From positions 1,457,001 through 1,521,000 of the forward strand of contig NZ_JAOSLC020000003.1 in the NCBI RefSeq assembly GCF_026191475.2: a stretch of DNA of 64,000 nucleotides, read 5' to 3'. The position numbers and the translations under genes were made by a program. The DNA is from Polaribacter ponticola. GTDB lineage: Bacteria > Bacteroidota > Bacteroidia > Flavobacteriales > Flavobacteriaceae. The notes under the pieces were generated by a model. The model worked only from the letters and a program-made list of their open reading frames with translations, did not search any database and had not been told where the DNA came from. Shown here piece after piece: positions 1 to 9,222 of this stretch. Numbering within the stretch: the stretch's first letter is position 1; every line of letters starts with the position of its first letter.

Positions 1-1
1 A

Positions 2-685
2 TTCCTTTTTGGCGTTTTTATAATGATTTCTAGTCTTTTTTATGCGCAAAGAGAACGTGTAGAAAATTTACCTACTTTCGATAAAAAGAAATTACGTTAT
101 GGGTTTTACCTAGGCTTAAATCAAAATGATTTTAAACTAAACTTAAGAAATAGTAATATTTCTAATGCAAATATTACAGTTGAACCTACTTCTGGTTTTA
201 ATGTTGGCTTAATAGCAGACTTACGTTTACATAAAAATTTAAACCTACATTTAGAACCTGGTTTAGTTAGTAACTCTAAAAATATATATTTTAATCATTT
301 AGACACAAAACAAGATAGTGTTAGAGAAATAGGCTCTACATACCTACACATACCATTACTTTTAAAATTTAGTACCGATAGATATAAGAATATTCGACCA
401 TACTTATTGGGTGGTATTTCTTATGATTATAATTTTTCTAGTAACGAAGCTAATCAAGATGATAACTCTGCAGGACAATTTAGAATGAAAACACACAACT
501 TTATGTATGAAGTTGGTATTGGAGTTGATATTTATTTATATTTCTTTAAATTTTCTCCTTCTATTCGCGGAGTATTTGCTATTAATAATGAAATAAAATA
601 TGATGATGATGCGAATAGTAAATGGACTGCACCTGTAAATTACATGGGAACTCGTGGGGTTTTCTTAAATTTTTCTTTTCAGTAA
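2..685 (+). CDS. porT: PorT-like outer-membrane beta-barrel protein, 5' end outside window
   Basis: Outer-membrane beta-barrel protein of the PorT type, a family needed for type IX secretion and gliding in Bacteroidota. The frame is open to the left edge: residues before the internal ATG at 23 (FLFGVFIMISSLFYAQ) read as the end of a signal peptide, so the true start lies upstream of the window. The remaining ~220 residues alternate polar and hydrophobic positions as in a small eight-strand barrel and end in a terminal aromatic-rich strand (FLNFSFQ). A methyltransferase gene and a tamL-like gene follow, an order I recall for flavobacterial porT loci. The family assignment rests on overall look and context, since PorT-like barrels are weakly conserved. 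Confidence 0.75.
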   Translation, partial: FLFGVFIMISSLFYAQRERVENLPTFDKKKLRYGFYLGLNQNDFKLNLRNSNISNANITVEPTSGFNVGLIADLRLHKNLNLHLEPGLVSNSKNIYFNHLDTKQDSVREIGSTYLHIPLLLKFSTDRYKNIRPYLLGGISYDYNFSSNEANQDDNSAGQFRMKTHNFMYEVGIGVDIYLYFFKFSPSIRGVFAINNEIKYDDDANSKWTAPVNYMGTRGVFLNFSFQ

Positions 686-693
686 ACGCTATA

Positions 694-1425
694 TTAAAGC
701 CCTCGTTTAAACTCACTTAGCAAAATAGCTGTTGCGGTTGCTACATTTAAACTTTCTGTTTGTTGAGTTTTACCAAATCTAGGGATTGAAATTTTGTTTT
801 TAATCAATGTTTTAACTTTATCAGAAACTCCATTTGCTTCATTTCCCATAATTAGAATACCCTCTTTCGGTAATGTAGTCTTGTAAACATTTTCACCATC
901 CATATCTGCTATAAATGTTGGCAAATTGCTTTCTTTTAAATACGATTCTAAGTTCGTATACTTTACAGAAATTCTTGTTAATGATCCCATAGTAGCTTGT
1001 ACTACTTTTTGATTATAACAGTCTACAGTATCTTTAGAACATACTAATTGAGAAACACCAAACCAATCGCATAAACGAATTATTGTTCCTAAATTCCCTG
1101 GATCATTCACTGCATCTAAAACAACAGAAAAACCTTTATTTTGAAGTGATTTTTCTTCTGGAATTTTAAACAATCCTAAAACCTTATTAGGTGTTTTTAG
1201 ATTGCTTATTTTTTGTAAATCACTTTCGGCTATTCTAATAATCTTCTTAGAAGATATACTATTATTATAATCATCAGTAGCAAATAACATTTCAACTTTA
1301 AAAGTAGAATTTAGTAATTCGTTTACGACTTTAACACCTTCTGCAATAAATAAATTATGCTTTTGCCTATACTTTTTTTGAGTTAAACTTGTTATGATTT
1401 TAAGTTGATTCTTTGAGATGCTCAT
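694..1425 (-). CDS. TrmH/SpoU-family RNA 2'-O-methyltransferase
   Basis: SAM-dependent 2'-O-ribose methyltransferase of the SPOUT (TrmH) class acting on tRNA or rRNA. The three family motifs are visible: motif 1 NDPGNLGTIIR around residue 107, motif 2 LIMGNEANGVS near 191, and motif 3 SLNVATATAI near 225, which together form the knotted SAM site. The N-terminal ~90 residues form the small L30e-like substrate-binding domain usual in this subgroup. At 243 residues it has the usual length. It is convergent with the preceding barrel gene (8-bp gap) and divergent from the tamL-like gene. The exact RNA target cannot be told from sequence. Confidence 0.9.
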   Translation of the reverse strand: MSISKNQLKIITSLTQKKYRQKHNLFIAEGVKVVNELLNSTFKVEMLFATDDYNNSISSKKIIRIAESDLQKISNLKTPNKVLGLFKIPEEKSLQNKGFSVVLDAVNDPGNLGTIIRLCDWFGVSQLVCSKDTVDCYNQKVVQATMGSLTRISVKYTNLESYLKESNLPTFIADMDGENVYKTTLPKEGILIMGNEANGVSDKVKTLIKNKISIPRFGKTQQTESLNVATATAILLSEFKRGL

Positions 1426-1494
1426 TTATTGTATGTAAATAATAATAAACCGTTGAAAAATACTATTTTTGATTTTCTTTGTAGTGCTAAAATA

Positions 1495-3978
1495 ATGAAA
1501 AAACTTTCGTCCTATTTCTTATTAATAACCTTTTTGGTATCATGTAATTCTACAAAACATGTTACCGATGAAGATCACATGCTTACAAATAACTATTTTT
1601 TAATAGATAGTGTAAAAACAAATGCTACAGAGCTACAAAAATACGTTTTACAAAAACCAAATGCACGTTTTTTAGGATTACCTTTAGGTTTATATTTTCA
1701 CAATATAGGTAACCATAACAAACCAAATACTCCTTCTAAATGGGCTATTAAAAACCCAAGATCTTACAACTTTGTAAAAAATATTTTTTCAGAAAAACAA
1801 AGTATCGCCTATGCCAATTCATTTATTAATTTAAACAAATGGTTTTTAAGCTACAAAGCCCCAGAAATAATAAATGACATTAAAGTTAATCGAACAGCAA
1901 ATAATTTATCTGCATATTACAAAACACAAGGATATTTTAAATCGTCTGTAAATACTAAAACAGTAAAAGATTCAATAAACAAAAAAGCTTCGGTAACCTA
2001 CTTTATAAATAAAGGTAAGCCCACAACTTTAGATACTATAAATATTAAAATTTCATCGCAAGTTTTAGACTCAATTTATAATGAATCTGGACTCGAAACA
2101 CTTCTAAAGAAAAATGAGCAATACAAAGATCAAACTTTTAGAAATGAAGCTAACAATGTTGTAAAATTATATAGAAACAAAGGGATTTATAATTTTTCTG
2201 AATCTGCAATTGGTTTTTACGTAGACTCAACAAGAACAGACTATAAAACAAATGTTGATTTTTTAATCTCCTCGAACAGATTAATAGAAAAAGATGGTCG
2301 TTATGTAGAAAAACCATATAAAGTACACACAATAAAAGAAGTTAACGTAATTACCGATTACTCTTTTAACAAGAGAGAAGCTAAAATTAAAGATTCTATA
2401 ACTTACGAAGGAATAAACTTTTTAGCTTATAACAAAGTAAAGTACAACCCCAAATATTTGTCACAATCTATTTTCTTAAAACCTAATAGCATCTACAAAG
2501 ACACCCTAAACAACCTAACTCGTTCACATTTAAAATCTTTAAAGAATTTTAAATCAACAAATATTAAATTTTCTACAGCTCCTGGAACAGATGATGAATT
2601 GATTATGGATATTTTTTTAGCTCCTTTAGAAAAATACACTTTAGGGCTAGATACAGAGTTAACACATTCCAATATTAGAAATATCGGAACTTCAGCAAAA
2701 TTTTCTATATCAAATAGAAATGCTTTTAAAGGTTCCGAATTATTAAAAATGTCTCTCTTAGGATCTTGGTTTAATGCAAATAATGGACCTGGTTGGGAAA
2801 TTGGAGCAGATATCTCTATAGAAATCCCAAGGTTTGTAGCTCCTTTTGGCTTAAGCAAATTTGTACCAAAAGAAATGTCTCCAAGAACGTTATTCTCTTT
2901 TGGTTCTAGTTTTCAAAAAAATATAGGTTTAGACAGACAAACTTTTACAATACTTACAGATTACAAATGGCAATTTAATAAGAAGAAAACAATACAATTA
3001 GAAATATTTAACACTCAATATGTTAAGAACTTAAATGTTGGCAGTTTTTTTAACATATATAGTTCTGAGTATACTAATTTAAACTCTGTTGCTAAAGTTT
3101 ACTATAGCGATCCGAATAAAGTTTTAGAGATTCCAACAGAAGCTGTTACTTTTATGAATACCGTTTCTAATGATTCTAATTTTCAGGCGTCTAATTCAGA
3201 AGAATACAATACTGCAACTAACACCCTTAATAGATATAATATTATTACATCCGATTTTTTAATTCCAGTAATTGCATATTCCTTTACATACAATAATCAA
3301 ACAGATTTTAAAGACAATAATTTTTCTTTCTTTAAAGCAAGAGTAGCTAATTCTGGTAATATTTTAGGATTACTCTCTAAAAATAAGAATGCAAATAACA
3401 AGAAAACACTTTTAAGAATTCCCTTAGCTCAATATTTTAAAACAGATATTGAGTATAAAAAATTCTGGGACATTGGTAAAGGAAATTCAGTATTTGGATT
3501 TAGATCTTTTTTAGGCGCAATTATGACTTACGATAACTCTGCTATACCATTCACAAAAAGTTATTTTGCTGGTGGGTCTAATGATATAAGAGCGTGGCAA
3601 ACCTATGAGTTAGGTCCTGGAAGTAGAAATTCTGGTTTGGAATTTAACACAGGTAGTTTTAAATTTTTAACTAGTGTAGAATATAGATTTGATGTTTTTA
3701 GCAAACTAAAAGGAGCTTTTTTTGTTGATGCTGGTAATATTTGGGATATTTCTGGTTCGAGTTTTGTAGAAAACGATGCAAAATTTAATGGTATATCATC
3801 TCTAAAAGATATTGCAGTAGGTTCTGGTTTTGGTGCTCGATTAGATTTTAACTTTTTAATTTTACGTTTAGATGTTGGCTTTAAAACATACGAACCTTAT
3901 TTAAATAATAGTAAATGGTTTAAAAACTATGATTTTACCAATGCCGTTTATAATGTAGGAATCAACTATCCATTCTAA
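1495..3978 (+). CDS. tamL: TamL-like lipidated BamA/TamA-family outer-membrane barrel
   Basis: Omp85-superfamily outer-membrane protein of about 827 residues. The start chosen is the ATG at 1495 rather than the longer open frame from 1429, because it gives a classic lipoprotein signal (basic MKK, hydrophobic stretch, LVSC lipobox). This combination of lipobox, POTRA-like region and 16-strand barrel is typical of TamL of Bacteroidota, the partner of a TamB-like protein. Residues ~30-350 are the periplasmic part. The C-terminal half is the barrel, with the conserved surface-antigen pattern (GGSNDIRAW near residue 695, LTSVEYRFD near 725, VDAGNIW) and a terminal beta strand ending in F. Function in outer-membrane assembly is inferred from the family. 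Confidence 0.85.
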   Translation: MKKLSSYFLLITFLVSCNSTKHVTDEDHMLTNNYFLIDSVKTNATELQKYVLQKPNARFLGLPLGLYFHNIGNHNKPNTPSKWAIKNPRSYNFVKNIFSEKQSIAYANSFINLNKWFLSYKAPEIINDIKVNRTANNLSAYYKTQGYFKSSVNTKTVKDSINKKASVTYFINKGKPTTLDTINIKISSQVLDSIYNESGLETLLKKNEQYKDQTFRNEANNVVKLYRNKGIYNFSESAIGFYVDSTRTDYKTNVDFLISSNRLIEKDGRYVEKPYKVHTIKEVNVITDYSFNKREAKIKDSITYEGINFLAYNKVKYNPKYLSQSIFLKPNSIYKDTLNNLTRSHLKSLKNFKSTNIKFSTAPGTDDELIMDIFLAPLEKYTLGLDTELTHSNIRNIGTSAKFSISNRNAFKGSELLKMSLLGSWFNANNGPGWEIGADISIEIPRFVAPFGLSKFVPKEMSPRTLFSFGSSFQKNIGLDRQTFTILTDYKWQFNKKKTIQLEIFNTQYVKNLNVGSFFNIYSSEYTNLNSVAKVYYSDPNKVLEIPTEAVTFMNTVSNDSNFQASNSEEYNTATNTLNRYNIITSDFLIPVIAYSFTYNNQTDFKDNNFSFFKARVANSGNILGLLSKNKNANNKKTLLRIPLAQYFKTDIEYKKFWDIGKGNSVFGFRSFLGAIMTYDNSAIPFTKSYFAGGSNDIRAWQTYELGPGSRNSGLEFNTGSFKFLTSVEYRFDVFSKLKGAFFVDAGNIWDISGSSFVENDAKFNGISSLKDIAVGSGFGARLDFNFLILRLDVGFKTYEPYLNNSKWFKNYDFTNAVYNVGINYPF

Positions 3979-4054
3979 TAAAAACAGTATTCTAAATCTA
4001 AAACGTTTTCGTTACTTTATTCAGTTTCAACATTCTTAAATTACTATTTTTTAG

Positions 4055-4062
4055 TACTTTTG
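4055..4062 (+). promoter_or_regulatory. Bacteroidota -7 box for fbaA
   Basis: TACTTTTG fits the Bacteroidota sigma-ABfr -7 consensus TAnnTTTG. It lies 28 bp before the fbaA ATG, giving a leader of about 20 nt. No convincing -33 TTG was identified. Confidence 0.6.
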
Positions 4063-4090
4063 AAAAGTAAACATCTATAAAAAATAAAAA

Positions 4091-5158
4091 ATGAGTCATA
4101 ATATTAAACCTGGAGTAGCAACAGGAAAAGAAGTTCAAGAAATTTTTAAATTAGCAAAAGAGAAAGGGTTTGCTTTACCAGCTGTTAATGTTGTAGGTTC
4201 AAATACTATTAATGGTGTTTTAGAAACTGCAAGAGATTTAAATGCGCCTGTAATTATACAATTTTCTAATGGTGGTGCTCAATTTAATGCAGGAAAAGGT
4301 TTATCTAATGAAAACCAAAAATCTGCAATTGCAGGAGGTATTGCTGGAGCAAAGCATATACACTTATTAGCAGAAGCTTATGGTGTTCCTGTTATTTTAC
4401 ATACAGATCATGCAGCAAAAAAATTATTACCTTGGATTGATGGATTATTAGATGCATCAGAAAAACATTTTGCAGAAACTGGAAAACCTCTTTATAGTTC
4501 TCATATGATTGATTTATCTGAAGAACCAATTGAAGAAAATATAGAAATTTGTAAAACTTATCTAGCTCGTATGAGTAAAATGGGTATGACTTTAGAAATT
4601 GAACTTGGTATAACAGGTGGTGAAGAAGATGGTGTAGACAATTCTGATGTTGATGTATCTAAATTATACACACAACCAGAAGAAGTTGCTTATGCTTATG
4701 AAGAGTTAATGAAAGTTTCTCCTCAATTTACAATTGCAGCAGCATTTGGTAATGTACATGGTGTTTATAAACCAGGAAATGTAAAATTAACTCCAAAGAT
4801 TTTAAAAAATTCTCAAGAGTTTATCACAAAAAAATATGGTGTTGAAGAAAATCATATCGATTTTGTTTTTCATGGCGGATCTGGTTCTACTTTAGAAGAA
4901 ATTAGAGAATCTATTGGTTATGGTGTTATTAAAATGAATATTGATACAGATTTACAATTTGCTTTTACAGAAGGAATTAGAGATTATATGCAAGGTAAAG
5001 CGGAGTATGTAGCAACTCAAATTGGTAACCCTGAAGGAGCAGACAAACCAAATAAAAAATATTACGACCCAAGAAAATGGTTACGTGAAGGTGAAGAAAC
5101 TTTTAAATCTAGATTAAAACAAGCGTTTGCAGATTTAAATAATGTAGACACTTTATAG
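4091..5158 (+). CDS. fbaA: class II fructose-bisphosphate aldolase
   Basis: Zinc-dependent aldolase that interconverts fructose 1,6-bisphosphate with dihydroxyacetone phosphate and glyceraldehyde 3-phosphate in glycolysis and gluconeogenesis. At 355 residues it is the FbaA (long class II) type. The zinc/active-site motif VILHTDHAA lies near residue 100, the glycine-rich phosphate-binding segment FHGGSGST near 260, and NIDTDLQFA near 280. It has its own promoter box at 4055-4062 and a strong terminator just after the stop, so it looks monocistronic. Confidence 0.97.
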   Translation: MSHNIKPGVATGKEVQEIFKLAKEKGFALPAVNVVGSNTINGVLETARDLNAPVIIQFSNGGAQFNAGKGLSNENQKSAIAGGIAGAKHIHLLAEAYGVPVILHTDHAAKKLLPWIDGLLDASEKHFAETGKPLYSSHMIDLSEEPIEENIEICKTYLARMSKMGMTLEIELGITGGEEDGVDNSDVDVSKLYTQPEEVAYAYEELMKVSPQFTIAAAFGNVHGVYKPGNVKLTPKILKNSQEFITKKYGVEENHIDFVFHGGSGSTLEEIRESIGYGVIKMNIDTDLQFAFTEGIRDYMQGKAEYVATQIGNPEGADKPNKKYYDPRKWLREGEETFKSRLKQAFADLNNVDTL

Positions 5159-5176
5159 GTTACTATAATAAGAAGT

Positions 5177-5213
5177 AAAAAGGCATTTTGATAGATTTCA
5201 AAATGCTTTTTTT
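5177..5213 (+). terminator. intrinsic terminator after fbaA
   Basis: Inverted repeat GCATTTTGA / TCAAAATGC (5183-5191 and 5198-5206) followed by a run of seven T. The A-rich 5' flank could let it work in both directions. Confidence 0.85.
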
Positions 5214-5278
5214 ATGCTTAAAAACGAGAAAATAAAAAAGAATCGTTTAAAGAAAATTTATAGTTCATAAAAAACTTT

Positions 5279-5286
5279 TACATTTG
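5279..5286 (+). promoter_or_regulatory. -7 box for accD
   Basis: TACATTTG matches TAnnTTTG. It lies 62 bp before the accD ATG and gives a leader of about 55 nt. Confidence 0.5.
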
Positions 5287-5348
5287 TCTCTACATTTTAT
5301 TATTTTAGATGTAACAAAATTAAATAAGAAACAAAAAATAAACTAACT

Positions 5349-6209
5349 ATGAGTGCTTGGTTTAAACGTAAAGATAAAGGGATTCAGACTCCTACAGAAG
5401 ACAAAAAAGACACTCCAAAAGGTCTTTGGTACAAAACTCCTAGTGGAAAAATCATTGATACAGAAGAGTTAAAAAAGAACTTATATGTAAGTCCAGAAGA
5501 TGGGTATCATGTAAGAATTGGTAGTAAAGAGTATTTCGAATTGTTTTTTGATGACAATAAATTTAAAGAATTAAATGAAAGTTTAACTTCTAAAGATCCT
5601 CTTAAATTCGAAGACACTAAAAAATACCCAGATAGACTAAAAGCAGCTCAAGAGAAAACAAAATTGAATGATGCCGTTAGAACTGCAGTTGGAAAATCTT
5701 TAGGTAAAGATTTAGTAATTGCTGCTATGGATTTTGCTTTTATTGGTGGATCTATGGGTTCTGTAGTAGGAGAAAAAATTGCTAGAGCAATTAATTACTC
5801 TATTGAGCAAAAAATACCTTTTATGATGGTTTCAAAATCTGGAGGAGCTAGAATGATGGAAGCTTCGTTATCATTAATGCAGTTAGTTAAAACATCTGCA
5901 AAATTAGCACAATTGGCAGAAGCTAAAATTCCTTATATCTCATTATGTACAGACCCAACAACGGGTGGTACAACGGCATCATATGCAATGTTAGGTGATA
6001 TTAATATTGCAGAACCAAACGCATTAATTGCTTTTGCAGGACCTAGAGTTGTAAAAGACACAACAGGTAAAGAATTACCAGAAGGGTTTCAAAAATCTGA
6101 ATTTGTTTTAGAACACGGTTTTTTAGATGCGATATACAAGCGTAAAAACTTAAAAAAACAAGTAAACCTGTATATCGATTTAATACAGAACATACCTGTT
6201 AGAGCTTAA
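5349..6209 (+). CDS. accD: acetyl-CoA carboxylase carboxyltransferase subunit beta, without zinc ribbon cysteines
   Basis: Beta subunit of acetyl-CoA carboxylase carboxyltransferase, which with AccA moves the carboxyl group from biotin to acetyl-CoA in fatty acid synthesis. The crotonase-like core is well conserved ([43 protein letters not shown]). The N-terminal ribbon domain is present in outline ([12 protein letters not shown] ... [12 protein letters not shown]) but all four zinc-binding cysteines are replaced: by positional alignment to the E. coli protein they become Thr30, Gly33, Ser48 and Asp51. I recall the same replacement in other flavobacterial AccD proteins, so it is probably a clade trait. 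Length 286 residues. It is followed by rpsO on the same strand. Confidence 0.95.
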   Translation: MSAWFKRKDKGIQTPTEDKKDTPKGLWYKTPSGKIIDTEELKKNLYVSPEDGYHVRIGSKEYFELFFDDNKFKELNESLTSKDPLKFEDTKKYPDRLKAAQEKTKLNDAVRTAVGKSLGKDLVIAAMDFAFIGGSMGSVVGEKIARAINYSIEQKIPFMMVSKSGGARMMEASLSLMQLVKTSAKLAQLAEAKIPYISLCTDPTTGGTTASYAMLGDINIAEPNALIAFAGPRVVKDTTGKELPEGFQKSEFVLEHGFLDAIYKRKNLKKQVNLYIDLIQNIPVRA

Positions 6210-6263
6210 GAAAAACATAAAAAAGAACCGCAAATAGAAAGTTTTTATTCAAAAAAATAATTA

Positions 6264-6271
6264 TATATTTG
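6264..6271 (+). promoter_or_regulatory. -7 box for rpsO
   Basis: TATATTTG followed by C is a perfect TAnnTTTG match 56 bp before the rpsO start. Confidence 0.65.
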
Positions 6272-6326
6272 CAGCTTCAATGAAAACGTCATTGATATAC
6301 ATAATAATCATTTAAATAATATTGGA

Positions 6327-6596
6327 ATGTATTTAACTAAAGAAGTAAAAGAAAGCATTTTCGAAAAACACGGTAAAGGTAAAAACGATACTGGTTCTTC
6401 AGAAGGACAAATTGCTTTATTCACACACAGAATTAACCACTTAACTAAGCATTTAAAGAAAAATCGTAAAGATTTTAACACTGAGCGTTCATTAGTAATG
6501 TTGGTAGGTAAGCGTAGAAGCTTATTAGATTATTTAAAGAAGACTGATATTACAAGATATCGTGCTATCATTAAAGAATTAGGAATTAGAAAATAA
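6327..6596 (+). CDS. rpsO: 30S ribosomal protein S15
   Basis: Primary 16S rRNA-binding protein of the small subunit, 89 residues, the normal length. It shows the S15 signature (GSSEGQIALFTHRINHLTKHL and LVGKRRSLLDYLKK). As in many bacteria it lies just before pnp, but here a clear terminator separates them, so read-through or a separate pnp promoter would be needed. Confidence 0.97.
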   Translation: MYLTKEVKESIFEKHGKGKNDTGSSEGQIALFTHRINHLTKHLKKNRKDFNTERSLVMLVGKRRSLLDYLKKTDITRYRAIIKELGIRK

Positions 6597-6603
6597 TTCT
6601 TAC

Positions 6604-6636
6604 AAAAAAGAGGCTCTATAAACGTGCCTCTTTTTT
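6604..6636 (+). terminator. intrinsic terminator between rpsO and pnp
   Basis: AAAAAAGAGGC / GCCTCTTTTTT stem (6604-6614 and 6626-6636) with an 11-nt loop and a T run. It may attenuate read-through into pnp. Confidence 0.85.
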
Positions 6637-6689
6637 ATTACATTAAATTTAAAGTCTGATTTTAACAACATCAGCAAAATATAAAAAAT

Positions 6690-6757
6690 CAAGAATCTTA
6701 ACAAAATTCTTGTATTTCCATTGCAACAACAGACAACAACACAACAACAACAAACAA
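6690..6757 (+). promoter_or_regulatory. pnp leader: small hairpin and CAA-rich unstructured tract
   Basis: The pnp 5' region holds a 7-bp hairpin CAAGAAT / ATTCTTG (6690-6696, 6706-6712) and then a CAA-repeat tract (about 6723-6757) almost free of G and T. Such tracts stay single-stranded and can aid initiation. In enterobacteria the pnp leader hairpin is the site of autoregulation by RNase III and PNPase; whether this smaller hairpin has that role is inference. Confidence 0.4.
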
Positions 6758-6779
6758 TTAAAAATTATAATTAAATTTT

Positions 6780-9011
6780 ATGATTCCAAAAGTATTTAAC
6801 GAGGTAATAGACCTTGGAGATGGAAGAACCATCTCATTAGAAACCGGTAAGTTAGCAAAACAAGCACACGGTTCGGTTGTTGTTCAAATGGGTAAAGCGA
6901 TGTTATTATGTACTGTAGTATCTAGCTACAAAGCAGGAACAGTAGATTTTTTACCATTAACGGTAGATTATAGAGAAAAATTTGCTGCTGCAGGTCGTTA
7001 TCCAGGTGGTTTTTTCAAAAGAGAAGCTAGACCAAGTGATGGAGAAGTATTAACAATGCGTTTAGTAGACCGTGTTTTACGTCCATTATTCCCAAAAGAT
7101 TATCATTCTGAAGTACAGGTAATGATCCAATTAATGTCTCATGATGAAGATGTTATGCCAGATGCATTAGCAGGTTTAGCAGCATCAGCAGCTATTCAAT
7201 TATCAGATTTCCCTTTCGAATGCCCAATTTCAGAAGCACGTGTTGCTAGAGTAAATGGAGAATTTGTAATTAACCCAAGTAGAGCGCAATTAGCAGAATC
7301 TGATATCGATATGATGATTGGAGCTTCTGCCGATTCTGTAATGATGGTTGAAGGTGAAATGGATGAGATTTCTGAAGAAGAAATGGCAGAAGCTATTAAG
7401 TTTGCACATGAAGCAATTAAAGTACAGTGTGCTGCTCAAGTTCGTTTAGCAGAAGCTTTTGGTAAGAAAGAAACAAGAGAATACGAAGGAGAAAGAGAAG
7501 ATGAAGAATTAGCAGCTAAAATTAACGAATTTTGTTACGACAAATGTTATGCAATTGCTAAAAAAGGAACTTCTAAAGTAGAACGTACAACTGCTTTTGC
7601 AGAAGTAAAAGAAGAATTAAAAGCTTCATTTACTGAAGAAGAATTAGAAGATTACGGAGATTTAGTAAGCAAATACTTTAACAAATCTCAAAAAGCGGCA
7701 GTTAGAGAATTAACTTTAGCAGAAGGTTTACGTTTAGACGGGCGTAAAACTGATGAAATTAGACCAATTTGGTGTGAAGTAGATTATTTACCATCTACAC
7801 ATGGTTCATCAATATTTACTCGTGGAGAAACACAAGCATTAGCAACTGTAACTTTAGGAACTTCTAGAGATGCTATTAAAATAGATATGCCATCTTATGA
7901 AGGTGAAGAAAACTTCTATTTACACTATAACTTCCCTCCTTTTTGTACGGGTGAAGCTAGACCATTAAGAGGAACATCTCGTAGAGAAGTTGGTCATGGT
8001 AACTTGGCTCAACGTGGTTTAAAAGGAATGATTCCAGATGATTGCCCATATACAGTAAGAGTTGTTTCTGAAGTATTAGAATCTAACGGTTCTTCTTCTA
8101 TGGCAACTGTTTGTGCTGGTACAATGGCATTAATGGATGCAGGTGTAAAAATGACAAGACCGGTTTCTGGTATTGCAATGGGATTAATTTCTGACGGAGA
8201 TCGTTACGCAGTTTTATCTGATATTTTAGGTGATGAAGATCACTTAGGAGATATGGACTTTAAAGTAACTGGTACTTCTGAAGGAATTACAGCATGTCAA
8301 ATGGATATTAAAGTAAAAGGTCTTTCTTACGAAATTTTAGTAAATGCACTAAAACAAGCAAGAAATGGTCGTTTACATATTTTAGGAAAATTAACGGATA
8401 CAATTGCTGATGCAAACGAAGAAGTTAAAGCACACGCTCCTAAAATGGTAAACAGAAGAATACCTAATGAATTAATTGGTGCATTTATTGGACCAGGAGG
8501 TAAAAACATTCAAGAATTACAAAAAGAAACAGAAACTACAATTGTAATTACTGAAGACCCTGTTACTGAAGAAGGAATTATTGAAATTCTTGGAACTAAG
8601 CCAGAAGGAATTGAAGCAGTTATTGCTAAAATTGAATCTATGCTGTTTAAACCTGAAAAAGGTTCTGCATACGAAGTAAAAGTAATTAAAATGTTAGATT
8701 TTGGTGCTGTAGTAGAATATACAGAAGCTCCAGGAAACGAAGTTTTATTACACGTATCTGAATTAGCTTGGGAACGTACAGAAAACGTAACTGATGTAGT
8801 AAACATGGGTGATGTTTTTGATGTAAAATACTTTGGTGTTGACCCAAGAACTCGTAAAGAAAAAGTTTCTAGAAAGGCATTGTTACCAAAACCCGAAGGT
8901 TTTGTAGCAAGACCACCAAGAGATGACAAACGTTCTGGAGGACGAGATAACAGAGGTAGAGATAATCGTCGTGACGATAGAAAACCTAGAGCCCCAAGAA
9001 AAGAAGATTAA
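6780..9011 (+). CDS. pnp: polyribonucleotide nucleotidyltransferase (PNPase)
   Basis: Phosphate-dependent 3'-5' exoribonuclease and RNA polymerase, part of the mRNA decay machinery. Domains in order: first RNase PH fold (residues ~10-150), helical linker (~240-310), second catalytic RNase PH fold (~325-550, with [19 protein letters not shown] and the [13 protein letters not shown] acidic site), KH domain ([19 protein letters not shown], ~560-620), and S1 domain (~630-700). The tail from ~712 is rich in Arg, Gly and Asp, probably a disordered RNA-binding extension. The length of 743 is usual for Bacteroidota. Confidence 0.97.
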   Translation: MIPKVFNEVIDLGDGRTISLETGKLAKQAHGSVVVQMGKAMLLCTVVSSYKAGTVDFLPLTVDYREKFAAAGRYPGGFFKREARPSDGEVLTMRLVDRVLRPLFPKDYHSEVQVMIQLMSHDEDVMPDALAGLAASAAIQLSDFPFECPISEARVARVNGEFVINPSRAQLAESDIDMMIGASADSVMMVEGEMDEISEEEMAEAIKFAHEAIKVQCAAQVRLAEAFGKKETREYEGEREDEELAAKINEFCYDKCYAIAKKGTSKVERTTAFAEVKEELKASFTEEELEDYGDLVSKYFNKSQKAAVRELTLAEGLRLDGRKTDEIRPIWCEVDYLPSTHGSSIFTRGETQALATVTLGTSRDAIKIDMPSYEGEENFYLHYNFPPFCTGEARPLRGTSRREVGHGNLAQRGLKGMIPDDCPYTVRVVSEVLESNGSSSMATVCAGTMALMDAGVKMTRPVSGIAMGLISDGDRYAVLSDILGDEDHLGDMDFKVTGTSEGITACQMDIKVKGLSYEILVNALKQARNGRLHILGKLTDTIADANEEVKAHAPKMVNRRIPNELIGAFIGPGGKNIQELQKETETTIVITEDPVTEEGIIEILGTKPEGIEAVIAKIESMLFKPEKGSAYEVKVIKMLDFGAVVEYTEAPGNEVLLHVSELAWERTENVTDVVNMGDVFDVKYFGVDPRTRKEKVSRKALLPKPEGFVARPPRDDKRSGGRDNRGRDNRRDDRKPRAPRKED

Positions 9012-9036
9012 AAATTTATTTTTTTAAAAATACCTA

Positions 9037-9071
9037 ACCTGTTTAGTTTAAAACTAAACAGGTTTTTTTTA
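9037..9071 (+). terminator. intrinsic terminator after pnp
   Basis: 14-bp perfect stem AACCTGTTTAGTTT / AAACTAAACAGGTT (9037-9050 and 9052-9065; the real loop takes a few of these bases) followed by T8. Confidence 0.9.
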
Positions 9072-9128
9072 AAAAAACTAATAATAATTGTAATCGAAAA
9101 AGAACGATATTTTTTCTATTAGTAAAAT

Positions 9129-9161
9129 TAAAAATCGCTAAGCTATTTGGCGATTTTTTTT
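9129..9161 (+). terminator. second terminator-like hairpin before folK
   Basis: AAAATCGC / GCGATTTT (9131-9138 and 9150-9157) with a T run. It lies about 60 bp beyond the pnp terminator with no recognisable gene between them, so it is either a backup terminator or the end of a short unrecognised transcript. Confidence 0.7.
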
Positions 9162-9222
9162 ATGCTTTTTTGTTTCTTTGCCTAAAGCATAATTTTTACC
9201 GAAAAATTTATATTTTACATAT

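Noticed and set aside
8510..8929. 139-residue open frame antisense to pnp
   Set aside because: Lies wholly within the conserved KH/S1 coding region; codon bias of the real gene explains it.
9072..9128. Possible small RNA between two terminators after pnp
   Set aside because: Only 57 bp without a promoter-like box or stable structure; tandem terminators are a simpler reading.
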